Origin: Glaciecola sp. 33A
Lineage (GTDB): Bacteria; Pseudomonadota; Gammaproteobacteria; Enterobacterales; Alteromonadaceae
Direction of reading: 5' to 3'
Length of the DNA: 64,000 nt
NCBI RefSeq assembly: GCF_002836745.1
Contig: NZ_PJAR01000035.1
Span: forward strand, 124,001 to 188,000
A program made the position numbers and the translations under genes. The notes below the pieces were generated by a model that was given only the letters and a program-made list of their open reading frames with translations, searched no databases and was not told the origin of the DNA. Positions 47,883 through 56,927 of this stretch are shown here, one piece after another (positions within the stretch are counted from its first letter, which is position 1; each line of letters begins with the position of its first letter).

Positions 47883-48032
47883 TAATAGTCCTTGGTGAAA
47901 AAATGAAAGTTCTTTATTTCAAATCTAAAATTAGCGCATAATCATACTACTACAGTCAACATGCGCTGCATATAAAACTGTTGTTGAACAGCTTACGCAC
48001 AGTCACCCAAAAATTGAACAAATAGCACAACG

Positions 48033-48075
48033 AAAAAAAACGCAAATTGCTGTTAATAGCAGCGCAAAGCGTTTT
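48033..48075 (-). terminator. Intrinsic terminator of the bufferin operon
   Basis: The arms at 48037-48043 and 48069-48075 form a 7-bp stem (AAAACGC/GCGTTTT); an inner GCTG/CAGC stem (48049-48052 with 48060-48063) closes the loop. The A run at 48033-48040 is a U run on minus-strand RNA, directly after the stem. It lies about 40 bp beyond the DoxX gene stop. Confidence 0.6.
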
Positions 48076-48112
48076 TATACGTGTCGGACCTTAAAGACCC
48101 CTTCATTAACGT

Positions 48113-48544
48113 TTATTTTATTTTTAAAAAATGGTCGAGTGACAATTTACCAGCGCCCCACACCGCAATTAATATCATCAACGTACCCCACAGAATATGC
48201 TCGTTAAGTGCTGCTGCAGGCATATCTTCAAAGCTGATAACCGCAATATAGTTGACGATGAATAAACCCAGCGCCGCCTTTCTGCCAAACAAACCGATAA
48301 CCAGTAAAATGGGTAATACAATTTCACCAACGGTAGCTAAATACGCCGCCACCTCGACATTAAGTACAGGTACTGCGTACTCATATTCGAACAACAACAA
48401 TGTTGATTCCCAGTCGCGTAACTTGGTTAGGCCGGCCTTGAAAAACACCCAAGCAACGTAAAATCTAGCAATTAAGAGCATAAAAGGTTGAATAAGATCT
48501 AGTTTGCCAAAAATAAAATTATATAAGTTAATGGGCTTAGTCAT
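48113..48544 (-). CDS. DoxX family membrane protein of the bufferin operon
   Basis: 143 residues with four membrane helices, e.g. FMLLIARFYVAWVFFKAG and the motif GLTKLRDWE. DoxX proteins are small inner-membrane proteins often placed last in bufferin (buf) and hvf operons, where they are thought to help with redox or membrane steps. The gene follows bufC by about 107 bp on the same strand and is followed by a terminator hairpin. Its function in the operon is not established. Confidence 0.88.
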   Translation of the reverse strand: MTKPINLYNFIFGKLDLIQPFMLLIARFYVAWVFFKAGLTKLRDWESTLLLFEYEYAVPVLNVEVAAYLATVGEIVLPILLVIGLFGRKAALGLFIVNYIAVISFEDMPAAALNEHILWGTLMILIAVWGAGKLSLDHFLKIK

Positions 48545-48651
48545 GGTGGTCTCTTTAGTTGTTGTGAGCAGCCTACCATGAACCTATATCAGTGTTCACT
48601 TTTCGTGGTATTGGTTTACATCGGCGTCAGCATAAAGCTAAGCGGCAATAG

Positions 48652-49551
48652 TTAGGCTACTGCAAAGATTAATTTATTCGATATCGCTTTGCTTAACCAC
48701 TCTACGAGGTCAATATTATGCGTACCAATAGTGTCAATAACAGCGTTCACAGAAGCTTGCGCATTTATTTGTTGTATCACGTCCGCTTCTGCATCCGATA
48801 TATATTCAAATTGCGCTTTGTACTCTGCTCGCCACAAGACAAGAGACCGAGGTGTCGCCATATTAATTGCATTGTTTATTGATTTTGTGGTCTTTTTTAA
48901 TAATGCTTTGCGGGCTAATATGCCCTCTTCAGATTGCAAATAGGGATCATGTATCAATTGATACAAATCAACTACAGGAAACCAAAAAGTAAGTAACTGC
49001 AGGCCAGGTGCAGGGGTGAACCGTAATAAATCGGTATCGCCGGTTTCTAAAGATGCGAATGTGTTCGGCTCAAATTCTTTATCCGCTTGGCGCTGCACAC
49101 CGTGAATAAGCCAATCTAATTGGGCGACTTCGCTCAAAAACGGATATGTGTCAAGCGCTTCTTGGCCTTCAATAAAAGTTGGCAATGCAATGCCATATTC
49201 AGCCCAGTCGAAACTCGCCTTTGCGTCTTGTCTTAAAAACTTGCGCGATAAGGTTCTAAAGCTATCCTCGCCTATCAAGCCCTCAACTGTTGGAAACGTA
49301 ATTGAAAGTGCTCGAATTCCGTTTTCAATAAAGTTATTGGTGTAGACATTGAGACCGCTCTGGATATTAACTTGGATGCTCGTATCTAATCGAATTCGCT
49401 CAGCGCTTTCAATCGGTTCCTTTTGCGAAGACGGTGGCTGCATATTAAAAATCTTAGCTATCAATTGACGCTGATAATCCTGATTAGCAATAGCCTGATT
49501 ATTCTCCTCATCACCACTTGACTGGATAGCTGCTTTATCACTTTTATTCAT
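48652..49551 (-). CDS. bufC: BufC/HvfC-type partner protein of an MNIO enzyme
   Basis: 299 residues. The N-terminal domain (about 20-125) matches the HvfC/BufC (DUF2063) family: YQRQLIAKIF, then VYTNNFIENGIRALSITFPTVEGLIGEDSF with the usual VYxNN-ALxxTFP-xxxLxG-xxF pattern. A helical C-terminal half follows. BufC binds the MNIO enzyme and helps present the precursor peptide, acting in the cytoplasm. Its ATG overlaps the stop of the MNIO gene by 4 nt, consistent with tight co-production. The N-terminal 30 residues are polar and probably disordered. Confidence 0.85.
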   Translation of the reverse strand: MNKSDKAAIQSSGDEENNQAIANQDYQRQLIAKIFNMQPPSSQKEPIESAERIRLDTSIQVNIQSGLNVYTNNFIENGIRALSITFPTVEGLIGEDSFRTLSRKFLRQDAKASFDWAEYGIALPTFIEGQEALDTYPFLSEVAQLDWLIHGVQRQADKEFEPNTFASLETGDTDLLRFTPAPGLQLLTFWFPVVDLYQLIHDPYLQSEEGILARKALLKKTTKSINNAINMATPRSLVLWRAEYKAQFEYISDAEADVIQQINAQASVNAVIDTIGTHNIDLVEWLSKAISNKLIFAVA

Positions 49552-50540
49552 GAATGCGATGCCAAAGAAGAATCATCTGCAGTCGCGGCAACTGCTTCAG
49601 CTATCGACCGCGCTTTGTTAGCTTCATTAACCAACACAGGCCATGCAGGAATTTTGGTATCCCATTCTATTAAGGTGGGTGTGCCCGGAAATTGCTGCAA
49701 CGCATATTGATATAATTGCCAACATTGTTTGGATACTGGTGCGCCATGATCATCAATAATGAAATTAGTTTGGTTTATATCCTCATCTGAAGCGGGCATT
49801 TGCTCGGTGTACCCGGCCAAATGTATTTCACCAACCATATGCGCAGGTAACGCCTGCAAACGTTGCTGAATAATTGCCAAAGGATTAGGCGTTTTTCGAT
49901 TCAGTTCGTTAATAATAAGGTTATTTAAATCAAGTAATATGCCGCATCCTGCGCTTTCGCACATGCTGACCAAAAATTCAAACTCGGTCATGTCATCTTT
50001 AGTATGCGCCACCAATTCACTTGGCGTGATGTAGGCTGACAAGTTTTCAATTAACAGTGGGCGTTGAATGCTGTCTTGAACTTGCTGAATATGCGTAACA
50101 ATAGTGCGCAATGATTGCGTATTGTAAGGAATGGGAAGTAAGTCACCACTGTGCAATATGTCGCCGTTAACTTGCGCGCGATTAAAGCAAAGGTGCTCAG
50201 AGACTAATAGCGGTTGAGTCCTTTTTACCAACTTAGTAAATTGCTGCAAGATATCGACTGGCACCGATAATGTAGAACCTAGCCCTAAAGACGTGCCGTG
50301 TAAACTCAGTGAATAAGCTTGTGCAATATCGTAAAGTAGAGATTGAGTGACACCACCTGCAGCAAAGAAATTTTCTGCGTGCACTTCCACAAAATCTATA
50401 TTGTGCTTTTTGCCATTCTCATTTATCGAGTTCAGTGCCTCGTCCGCTAAGGGCTGCTCAGATAAAGCGGCAGCGTAATGAGAATGGCGAAGCCCAACGC
50501 CAATAAGGCTGTTGGGCTTTGTATTTGACTTGTTATTCAT
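49548..50540 (-). CDS. bufB: MNIO enzyme (DUF692), bufferin-modifying BufB
   Basis: 330 residues. A TIM-barrel DUF692/MNIO pattern is visible: GVGLRHSHY, DFVEVHAENFF, SLSVPVDILQQ-like strands, SEHLCF, LIENLS, CGILLDLNN and GEIHLAGYTE, with His/Glu/Asp ligands for a multinuclear iron centre. MNIOs oxidise cysteines of precursor peptides; in bufferins, thiooxazole-type groups that bind copper are formed. It lies 108 bp after the precursor gene and overlaps bufC by 4 nt. The last 20 residues are Ala/Ser-rich. Confidence 0.9.
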   Translation of the reverse strand: MNNKSNTKPNSLIGVGLRHSHYAAALSEQPLADEALNSINENGKKHNIDFVEVHAENFFAAGGVTQSLLYDIAQAYSLSLHGTSLGLGSTLSVPVDILQQFTKLVKRTQPLLVSEHLCFNRAQVNGDILHSGDLLPIPYNTQSLRTIVTHIQQVQDSIQRPLLIENLSAYITPSELVAHTKDDMTEFEFLVSMCESAGCGILLDLNNLIINELNRKTPNPLAIIQQRLQALPAHMVGEIHLAGYTEQMPASDEDINQTNFIIDDHGAPVSKQCWQLYQYALQQFPGTPTLIEWDTKIPAWPVLVNEANKARSIAEAVAATADDSSLASHS

Positions 50541-50648
50541 TCATAACTGCCATTTGTAACACCGAGTATCTGTGTAACATAAGCTGATGCCCCGTTAAAT
50601 AGCTAGTCATGAGTAAAATACATAGGCGAAAAGGGTCGTATTTATGTA

Positions 50649-50948
50649 CTAACCGTTTTTCTTGGCTTTCATTGCTGTCATCATTTCTTTGGCCTTGCTT
50701 CTATCAAAACCGCCGAGTTCAGTGCAACTACCGCCGGGTACTAAACGCCATTCACCAATATCATTATCGGCGGTTGATTGACCAGCACAACTGTGTGTTC
50801 CGGCTAAGTTTGCACAGTCATTTTGACCCGCCGCTGAGATACCGTAGCATTTCTCTTTTTTTGCTTTATCTGACGCTTCTGCAGCATCAATAACGCCTGC
50901 TGTCATAATAGTGGCTAGTGCTGCTGCAATTGCTAAATTAGTTTTCAT
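50649..50948 (-). CDS. bufA: Bufferin precursor (DUF2282), BufA1-type
   Basis: 99 residues. A signal peptide (about 1-25, ending AEA) precedes a mature part with four cysteines at 34 (EKCYGI), 45 (NDCAN), 54 (HSCAG) and 75 (GGSCTE). The KCYG...NDC...HSCAG order is the DUF2282/bufferin signature. The peptide is modified on cysteines by BufB/BufC and exported to bind copper in the periplasm. It is the first gene of the operon and has an AAGGA about 7 nt before its ATG. No promoter was pinned down in the 186 bp upstream. Confidence 0.92.
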   Translation of the reverse strand: MKTNLAIAAALATIMTAGVIDAAEASDKAKKEKCYGISAAGQNDCANLAGTHSCAGQSTADNDIGEWRLVPGGSCTELGGFDRSKAKEMMTAMKAKKNG

Positions 50949-51134
50949 GGGTGGATCCTTATTTTATTAAATTAATGTTCAAATTAGTTGTCGTAATAGC
51001 GTCCAAACTTGCCTGCGTTAACAGGATGATTTTATAAACCGTGAAACAGTCCATACAATTTCATTCGTTTATAACATTGACTTCATTATGTTGCTTACCG
51101 CAGCCATAATATTGAATTAATACCTTATAAAAAT

Positions 51135-51635
51135 TTATAGCTCTGTGATCGGTTTGTCAACAATTTGCGTCCATATTGTATTTGCTTCTGCAATAAGTGC
51201 TTGTTTATTTGGTACCCAGCGATCTTGTACTTTTTTATTCAAATTTAAATACAGCTTATCGTCTACCACTGCCCATGCTTCTGGGTCGATATCAAACTTA
51301 TATTCTTTAGACACACCAAACGCGCAGTAACCACCATATTGTGGTGCGTATTTGTTCGGGTCACCTTTGAATAACGATTGATGAGGCGCAGAACTAAAAT
51401 AATAAGTCGCGCCCAAATGTTCAGCCGTAAATTGAGAACTGCCTAGAACAGGTTTTGCGTCGGTAAAATAAGCAACGGGATCATAGCCCTTTATGGCAAG
51501 GCGACTTTCGTCGACATTAACCGCGTTAATTGACGACTCGGCCTGACTCGGAATTAAACCACAAGACGACACAATGAATGCAATGACTAATGCCGCTGCA
51601 ATTAATAATTTTGAATCTGACGGTTTGTAAAACAT
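51135..51635 (-). CDS. YHS-domain lipoprotein
   Basis: 166 residues. Lipobox VSSC (lipidated Cys25) precedes a YHS-like domain: GYDPVAYFTDAKPVLGS, YYFSSAPHQSLFKGDPNKYAP and QYGGYCAFG with a single conserved Cys, then LYLNLNKKVQDRW. Periplasmic YHS-domain proteins of this layout are common in marine bacteria and may bind metal. It lies upstream of the bufferin precursor on the same strand (186-bp gap), so a link to copper handling is possible but only positional. Confidence 0.8.
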   Translation of the reverse strand: MFYKPSDSKLLIAAALVIAFIVSSCGLIPSQAESSINAVNVDESRLAIKGYDPVAYFTDAKPVLGSSQFTAEHLGATYYFSSAPHQSLFKGDPNKYAPQYGGYCAFGVSKEYKFDIDPEAWAVVDDKLYLNLNKKVQDRWVPNKQALIAEANTIWTQIVDKPITEL

Positions 51636-51765
51636 AGCTTGTTCCTCATGTATATTTTTATCTCAGTCATAAGACCTACGCAAGTTTGAAATTCTTTCAA
51701 GTATGCTGCAAAAAAATACAATAAAGGACACGTTTGTGAATAAAATGCCTTATTTAGTGCTGCCC

Positions 51766-53160
51766 TTAGGTCACTGCTTGTTTACGATTAAATTCAGGCA
51801 GCTTGTATTGTTCACTGTCAATAATCGCTTTTAACTTTTCTACACTATCAAATAATTGCTCAAAGCTTAAAAAGCTTGGCGAGAAACCAAAGCGCAGAAT
51901 ATCGGGTGCTCTAAAATCAGCGATAACACCATGAGATATTAGTGCCTGACACAAGGCATAAGCCTGAGGATGCCTATAGGCGAGTTGCGATCCTCTGTTA
52001 TCAGACGTAATAGGTGAAGCCATAACGAGATCTGATAAGGTTTGTGACTGTTCAACTAAGCATTGATAAAAATGCGTCATTGCGACCGATTTTTCTCGAA
52101 TTTGTGACATAGTGACTTGCTCAAAAAGATCAAGAGCAGCACTCAGTACTGCCATAGCAATAACACTGGGCGTGCCACTTAAAAACTTTTTAATACCGAC
52201 ATCGGGCGCATAATGAGGATCGAATGTGAACGGATCCGCATGTCCCATCCATCCTGTTAAAGGCTGTTTTAAATTCGGAATATGCCGTTTGGCGGCATAA
52301 ATAAATGCAGGAGCACCAGGCCCTCCGTTCAGGTATTTGTAACCACATCCAAGCGCAAAATCAACCTTACAATTATCCAGTTCGACAGGCACCACACCGA
52401 CACTATGAGCTAAATCCCAAATCACCAATACACCTTGTGCATGGGCTAATTGTGTTAGCTTTTGCATGTCGTGAATTTTACCCGAACGAAAATTAACATG
52501 CGTCAGCATGAGCACTGATATTTCGTGTCCCCTTGCTTGCAACATCATCTCTAGTTCATCAGCATTACAAGTAAGCAACGCGCATCGTTGGCTGCCCAGC
52601 ATTTGTTGAAGCCCTTCAACCATATACAAATCGGTAGGGAAATTGTCTTGTTGTGAAAGCACAATAGTGCGTTCCGGAGTAGACAGTTGAAATGCGCTAG
52701 CTAAGAGCTTAAATAAATTAACCGAAATTGAATCACAGCAGATAACTTGGCCTTTTCCGGCGCCAATTAAGGGGGCTATTTTGTCCCCTACTGTGGTGGG
52801 TAAATCAATCCATGCATGCTTATTCCAACTGGTAATTAAGTCTTGACCCCATTGTTTTTCAACCACATCAATCGCCGCTTTTTTCGCATTAATTGGCAAA
52901 GGCCCAAGTGAATTGCCATCTAAATAGATAGTCTTAGCGGGTATTTCAAAGTGTGCTATTAGGTGAGCAATGGGGTCATGCTTATCTAGTTCCAGCGCAT
53001 GCGATCGCAATAGCTCATTAGAATTTGAGAATAAGGCGTTTGAAGACACCGCAGTTGAAGACACAGCATCTGGGAATAAATAGTTTGGTGTGTGAACATC
53101 CGCTGCCTGTTGATCCATTGCTGCTTGCCTGCGTTGCGATTGAGCTGTAGATGAAGACAT
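51766..53160 (-). CDS. kynU: Kynureninase
   Basis: 464 residues from the ATG at 53160; a GTG at 53172 would add four. The fold-type I PLP enzyme core begins near residue 75 (IYLDGNSLGPLP). It includes FNSVxVN-like DSISVNLFKLLASAF, VIWDLAHSVG and the PLP-lysine motif GYKYLNGGPGAPAF. It cleaves kynurenine to anthranilate and alanine. The first 70 residues (Ser/Asn/Ala-rich) are longer than in typical KynU (about 420). No kynA or kynB lies in the window. A threefold repeated ribosome-binding-like sequence precedes the start. Confidence 0.9.
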   Translation of the reverse strand: MSSSTAQSQRRQAAMDQQAADVHTPNYLFPDAVSSTAVSSNALFSNSNELLRSHALELDKHDPIAHLIAHFEIPAKTIYLDGNSLGPLPINAKKAAIDVVEKQWGQDLITSWNKHAWIDLPTTVGDKIAPLIGAGKGQVICCDSISVNLFKLLASAFQLSTPERTIVLSQQDNFPTDLYMVEGLQQMLGSQRCALLTCNADELEMMLQARGHEISVLMLTHVNFRSGKIHDMQKLTQLAHAQGVLVIWDLAHSVGVVPVELDNCKVDFALGCGYKYLNGGPGAPAFIYAAKRHIPNLKQPLTGWMGHADPFTFDPHYAPDVGIKKFLSGTPSVIAMAVLSAALDLFEQVTMSQIREKSVAMTHFYQCLVEQSQTLSDLVMASPITSDNRGSQLAYRHPQAYALCQALISHGVIADFRAPDILRFGFSPSFLSFEQLFDSVEKLKAIIDSEQYKLPEFNRKQAVT

Positions 53161-53585
53161 TTTATTTACCACTTTTATTCACCATTTGTATTCACCACTT
53201 GTATTTGTTGACTTGCTTTTGTATCGAATGCTTTTTTATTTGTCGCGTTAACGTTTCATTGTATAAGCCGTCCTTTAAACGCATCGCTGCCAAGATGGAT
53301 CCAATCAAAGTGGCCAAGCGCCGTCCAGTTCCTTATTTTCGCGTTATGGTGTGACATTATAAGTAACGTTATTAGCTTACTGTAAAATTTACCTTCACAG
53401 TGTACTATCTAATTGCCGACTGACCAATTGCCTAGTTTTAGACGCATTGATACGGCTAGTTAATAAAAACTGTTTAATAAGAGCGGTTTAATAAAAGCTG
53501 TTTAATAAAAGCTAGTTAATAAAAGCTAGTTAATAAAAGCTAGTTAAATCAGAGCGACTAAAGCACTAAAAAGCAACACGGTGTA
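53161..53585. other. Divergent spacer with short repeats between kynU and the DUF2339 gene
   Basis: It contains the threefold degenerate TGGTGAATAAA-like repeat just before kynU (53158-53208 region) and the 14-bp tandem repeat array (53457-53540, listed separately). Both genes point outward, so promoters are expected here. A plus-strand frame ending at 53354 (KVAKRRPVPYFRVMV) has no start site and no recognisable family. Confidence 0.5.
53457..53540. repeat. Six tandem 14-bp repeats upstream of the DUF2339 gene
   Basis: The 14-bp unit, consensus TAGTTAATAAAAGC, occurs six times in a row from 53457; the two last units are identical and the earlier ones carry 1-3 changes. A seventh, broken unit starts at 53541. 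The array ends about 45 bp before the DUF2339 ATG. It could bind a regulator repeatedly or alter promoter spacing by copy-number change; no protein-coding role. Confidence 0.85.
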
Positions 53586-56500
53586 ATGCGTTCAGCATGG
53601 TCAAAGCAAGGACATAACCAGCTCATGAATGAGGAACTTATATTGGAAGAGCAACTCAAACGACTTAATCTGCTAAAGGAAGAGTTGACGGTATTGCGTG
53701 ATCAATTTACGTTAAAAACAATGCTACTTTCGCGCAAAATCGATGCTTTGGAAAAAGAGTTTGTCGCCTCAAAGGCTCATATTGCCTCTGAAAGCAGAAT
53801 AAGTGCAACGGCTGACGCAGTAAATTACAATCAGGTAAATACTGCAAAGGTAGAAACCGTCGCTCAGGTTCCTCGCAAGCAAGCACGCAAACTCGGTGTC
53901 ATTGAGGTATTATTTACACAAATAATGTCGTTTGTTTTTGAATGGTTCAGCCCACTCACTAAAATCTATGAGAGCTATAAAGCAAGGGGCATGCTCGGTA
54001 TATTTTTTCTCACCATTGCCGGCGCTGGACTTGTTTTAGCTGGTTTCGGTTACCTTATGCAATTGCTTATTGATGAAATAGGCGCTGGTAGTAAATCGTT
54101 ACTCATGAGCATAACTGCTATTGCTGTTATCGGTGGCGGCATTGCGTTAAAAGTTAAAACAACGTTCAGCGAATTTGCCAGTGCCATTGTTGCTTTAGGG
54201 CTGTTACTTTGCTTTAGCACTATTTACTTTGTCGGCAGCGTGTACCAACTTATTCCTGGCTTACCTATATTGCTGTTGTATGCGCTAACCGCAGTGGCTT
54301 GTCATTATTTAGCGTTGTGGCTGGACACCAAAGTTATCGCCGTATTTGGCATCATAGGCATTACGATAATGCCATTATTGACAAGCTCAACCATTATCGA
54401 GCCTACTTATTATGTGTTTGCATTATTGTTGGTTAGCGCCAGCAGCCTATATCTTGCCTACAAATTCATTGGCCATTGGCTGGCCGACTTAACCTTTGCA
54501 TTCACTTTCCTAGCATTAGGATGGATTGATGCAGCCAATGCAATTTTCATGTCTGCGTGGATGATTAACGCGTTTTATTTAGTATTTTCTGCGTATTTAT
54601 GTATGAGTCTGTTTCAGCATAAGCCATTGACCAAACGCTACCTTATATTGCAGGCCGCAGTGATAGGCGGTACCTTACTATTATTGCTTCAAGGCAGTGA
54701 CTACGCTGAATTTGGTTCGGGCTACACAAAGGGCGATATCAATATTCAGTTAGTTATAAATGCGATTATTGGCGTTTTGCTTGCGCTGCTATTTTACCGA
54801 GTCAAACACCAACATATTGCTGTTATGGTGCTAATAGCAGCAACGTGGATTATGCTCAGTATTGTCGCTTTGCTTGATGCTACTTATTGGGGGATCGCAT
54901 GGGCGGTCGAAGCCTTACTCTTACTGTTTATGAGCCGTCACTACAATCTGCCTAGTCTGGTTCATCAAGGCCAAGGCTTAGCGGCAGTGGCTCTTGTTTA
55001 CTGCCTAACGGCGGTTATGCCTTACTTTCCAATACCCGCGCTACAAAGTCAAGATGGCTGGGTTATCGTGATCATGGTGCTTATACTCATCTCTGTATGG
55101 CAGCGCCTTATTAAACCAAGTAGGCTTTTAAACACACTCAACATTGCAGGTACAGACGAGTTTATTAAGCAAAAAAATCCACACCACCACAGCCAAAGTC
55201 AAGCTCAGTATGGTCAATATGTGTATGCGCAAGTTTATCCCTTACTGGTTATTGCGGAATCGGTTTGGCTAAGCGTTATTGCCCTCTCCTGTGCCTACAT
55301 CTGGCTGGGCGAATGGGCCGGTTTAAGTGCAATACTGGTGCAAGTCGTGCTGCTATTTAGAGCCAAACTAGTGCATTCAGCACAAGCAAGTAAAACCAGT
55401 TTAGAAGTGCTCGCTGTTATCTTCATTTTATTCCCATTAGCCTATGCTGCTGCGGGTAGCGTTGAGGTTAATTCAATGCATTTTTCTATGCTGCCTGGCT
55501 ACGCCAAAGCGTCTTTAGTTATTGCCTTGGTGCAATTGTGGTTATGGTCGGCATTTTACAGAAAGTTCAATCCACAGAGCACGCTGAGAGAAATAGCTGA
55601 GCGTGTCAGAATTTTATTTTATTTGATACTTCCGGTTTGCTGGCTGCCCGCATCCTATCGACGTTTTGATGAAGATATTCTGATGCTTGTGTGGCTATCG
55701 CCGACCATCGCAATACTATTGGCATATTTCACCAAAGCAAAGCCTTTACTCCTGCAAGGCAAAGCGTTGTTTATTGGACTTACGATTATCACCTTATTGT
55801 TATTGGCAGACACTCAGTTAGGCATTTCAGCCATCGGCTTAAGCGGTTATTTATTGGTTGTTGCCCTTGCCTATTTACTCGCTAAAAGAGCCACAGCCGA
55901 CCTCGACATAGCAGCCAAAAACGAGATTGATTTTGGCTTCGTCAATAATTGGGCAATCAACACCGTGGGCATCATGTTAGCCATTATTGTTGAGTTTCGC
56001 TTCAATAGCTTTCTACTGCCGCTGTTGGTCATCAGTGTCTATTCTATTGCGGTTATTGCTGCGCGCCGACGCTTTGCATTATGCCGTGAAAATAAATCTT
56101 TTCACTTACTTTACTTGGCCCTTATGTCGATTACTGCATGGCTCGCGCTCATTGTCGAATTTGTTTTTAATAAGGCCAACTCCATATTATTTACGAGCGT
56201 CCCGGCACTCATTCTACTCAGCATTTTTGTTTTGAAGAGACGTAATAATCAGATGCTAGACCTAGGTATGCATAGCTATCTGTTGATAACGTATGTGTTA
56301 AGTTGTTTGGCTCTTGATGATTACGGTATCTCACTCGCTATCGCTCCACTGTTAGCGGTACATGGCGCGACTATTTTATTTTTGAAACGTAGAACAAAAG
56401 TGACTGTACGCTATAGCTTTAGCCTTATTTTGCTGGGTATAGCCAAACTGGCATTAATCGACACAGCCAGTGTCATATTGTGGCAAAAAGTCATGCTATT

Positions 56501-56594
56501 CATCGGCATTGGTGTATTTATTTTATTCGCCAGTTTCTGGTATCAGAAGCTAGTGTCAAAAGATGCGGAGTTAGTTGCATTATCAGGAAACTAG
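53586..56594 (+). CDS. DUF2339 giant multi-pass membrane protein
   Basis: 1002 residues. An N-terminal coiled coil (about 15-70: EEQLKRLNLLKEELTVLRDQF...) precedes over 20 membrane helices. Motifs such as FEWFSPLTKIYESYKARGMLGIFFLTIAGAGLVLAGFGYLM match DUF2339. These proteins are found in diverse proteobacteria; the biochemical function is not known. The stop codon lies directly at the edge of a decayed pnuC fragment (56593 onward), so the true 3' end may have been altered by that junction. A 14-bp repeat array precedes the gene. Confidence 0.85.
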   Translation: MRSAWSKQGHNQLMNEELILEEQLKRLNLLKEELTVLRDQFTLKTMLLSRKIDALEKEFVASKAHIASESRISATADAVNYNQVNTAKVETVAQVPRKQARKLGVIEVLFTQIMSFVFEWFSPLTKIYESYKARGMLGIFFLTIAGAGLVLAGFGYLMQLLIDEIGAGSKSLLMSITAIAVIGGGIALKVKTTFSEFASAIVALGLLLCFSTIYFVGSVYQLIPGLPILLLYALTAVACHYLALWLDTKVIAVFGIIGITIMPLLTSSTIIEPTYYVFALLLVSASSLYLAYKFIGHWLADLTFAFTFLALGWIDAANAIFMSAWMINAFYLVFSAYLCMSLFQHKPLTKRYLILQAAVIGGTLLLLLQGSDYAEFGSGYTKGDINIQLVINAIIGVLLALLFYRVKHQHIAVMVLIAATWIMLSIVALLDATYWGIAWAVEALLLLFMSRHYNLPSLVHQGQGLAAVALVYCLTAVMPYFPIPALQSQDGWVIVIMVLILISVWQRLIKPSRLLNTLNIAGTDEFIKQKNPHHHSQSQAQYGQYVYAQVYPLLVIAESVWLSVIALSCAYIWLGEWAGLSAILVQVVLLFRAKLVHSAQASKTSLEVLAVIFILFPLAYAAAGSVEVNSMHFSMLPGYAKASLVIALVQLWLWSAFYRKFNPQSTLREIAERVRILFYLILPVCWLPASYRRFDEDILMLVWLSPTIAILLAYFTKAKPLLLQGKALFIGLTIITLLLLADTQLGISAIGLSGYLLVVALAYLLAKRATADLDIAAKNEIDFGFVNNWAINTVGIMLAIIVEFRFNSFLLPLLVISVYSIAVIAARRRFALCRENKSFHLLYLALMSITAWLALIVEFVFNKANSILFTSVPALILLSIFVLKRRNNQMLDLGMHSYLLITYVLSCLALDDYGISLAIAPLLAVHGATILFLKRRTKVTVRYSFSLILLGIAKLALIDTASVILWQKVMLFIGIGVFILFASFWYQKLVSKDAELVALSGN

Positions 56595-56711
56595 GCCACC
56601 AAACTGACGTAAGTGGTGAATGCGTCGGCTGCACTTAATAACGCGGCTAGCGCATAAAGACCGAGTTTTTTACGCTACATACTTAATAGTGTCACAGTCA
56701 TCACGGTTACG
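56593..56711 (-). pseudogene. Decayed fragment of pnuC
   Basis: Two blocks are clearly homologous to the intact pnuC at 57684-58304 and in the same orientation. The first (56593 to about 56629) matches about 57872-57908; the second (about 56626-56711) matches about 57955-58041. A deletion of roughly 46 bp joins them, at a shared CGGC. Many substitutions remove any reading frame. The fragment begins right at the stop codon of the DUF2339 gene and, with the intact pnuC, brackets the PEP-CTERM gene. Confidence 0.8.
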
Positions 56712-56927
56712 GGGCGCTTTGATCGCAAACTTGGTAGCTTTAACTGCAAAAACGCATGTCAGTTTTCTTTACATTTTATAAATTAGCGACACTTAAAGAT
56801 AATTTTATAAATATTATTTTTTTACAGTCCATTGTTTATTATAGTTAAATATATAAATTTTAATATATGGTGTATTTTATGCACATTAAATTTAGGTTCT
56901 TTTTTGCAGTAATATGAGGGACAACTA
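56595..56927. other. Spacer before the PEP-CTERM gene
   Basis: It holds the pnuC fragment (56593-56711), then very AT-rich DNA. A sigma-54-like pair (TTGGT...CTGCA, near 56732-56749) has wrong spacing and was dismissed. TGAGGGA lies 5-6 nt upstream of the ATG at 56928 as a ribosome-binding site. Confidence 0.5.

Noticed and set aside
53457-53540. Possible CRISPR-like array
   Set aside because: The 14-bp units are directly adjacent with no spacers and no cas genes are nearby; it is a simple tandem repeat.
56732-56749. Sigma-54-like promoter before the PEP-CTERM gene
   Set aside because: The GG and GC elements are 11 nt apart instead of 10 and the -24 element lacks the expected CAC, so the match is not convincing.
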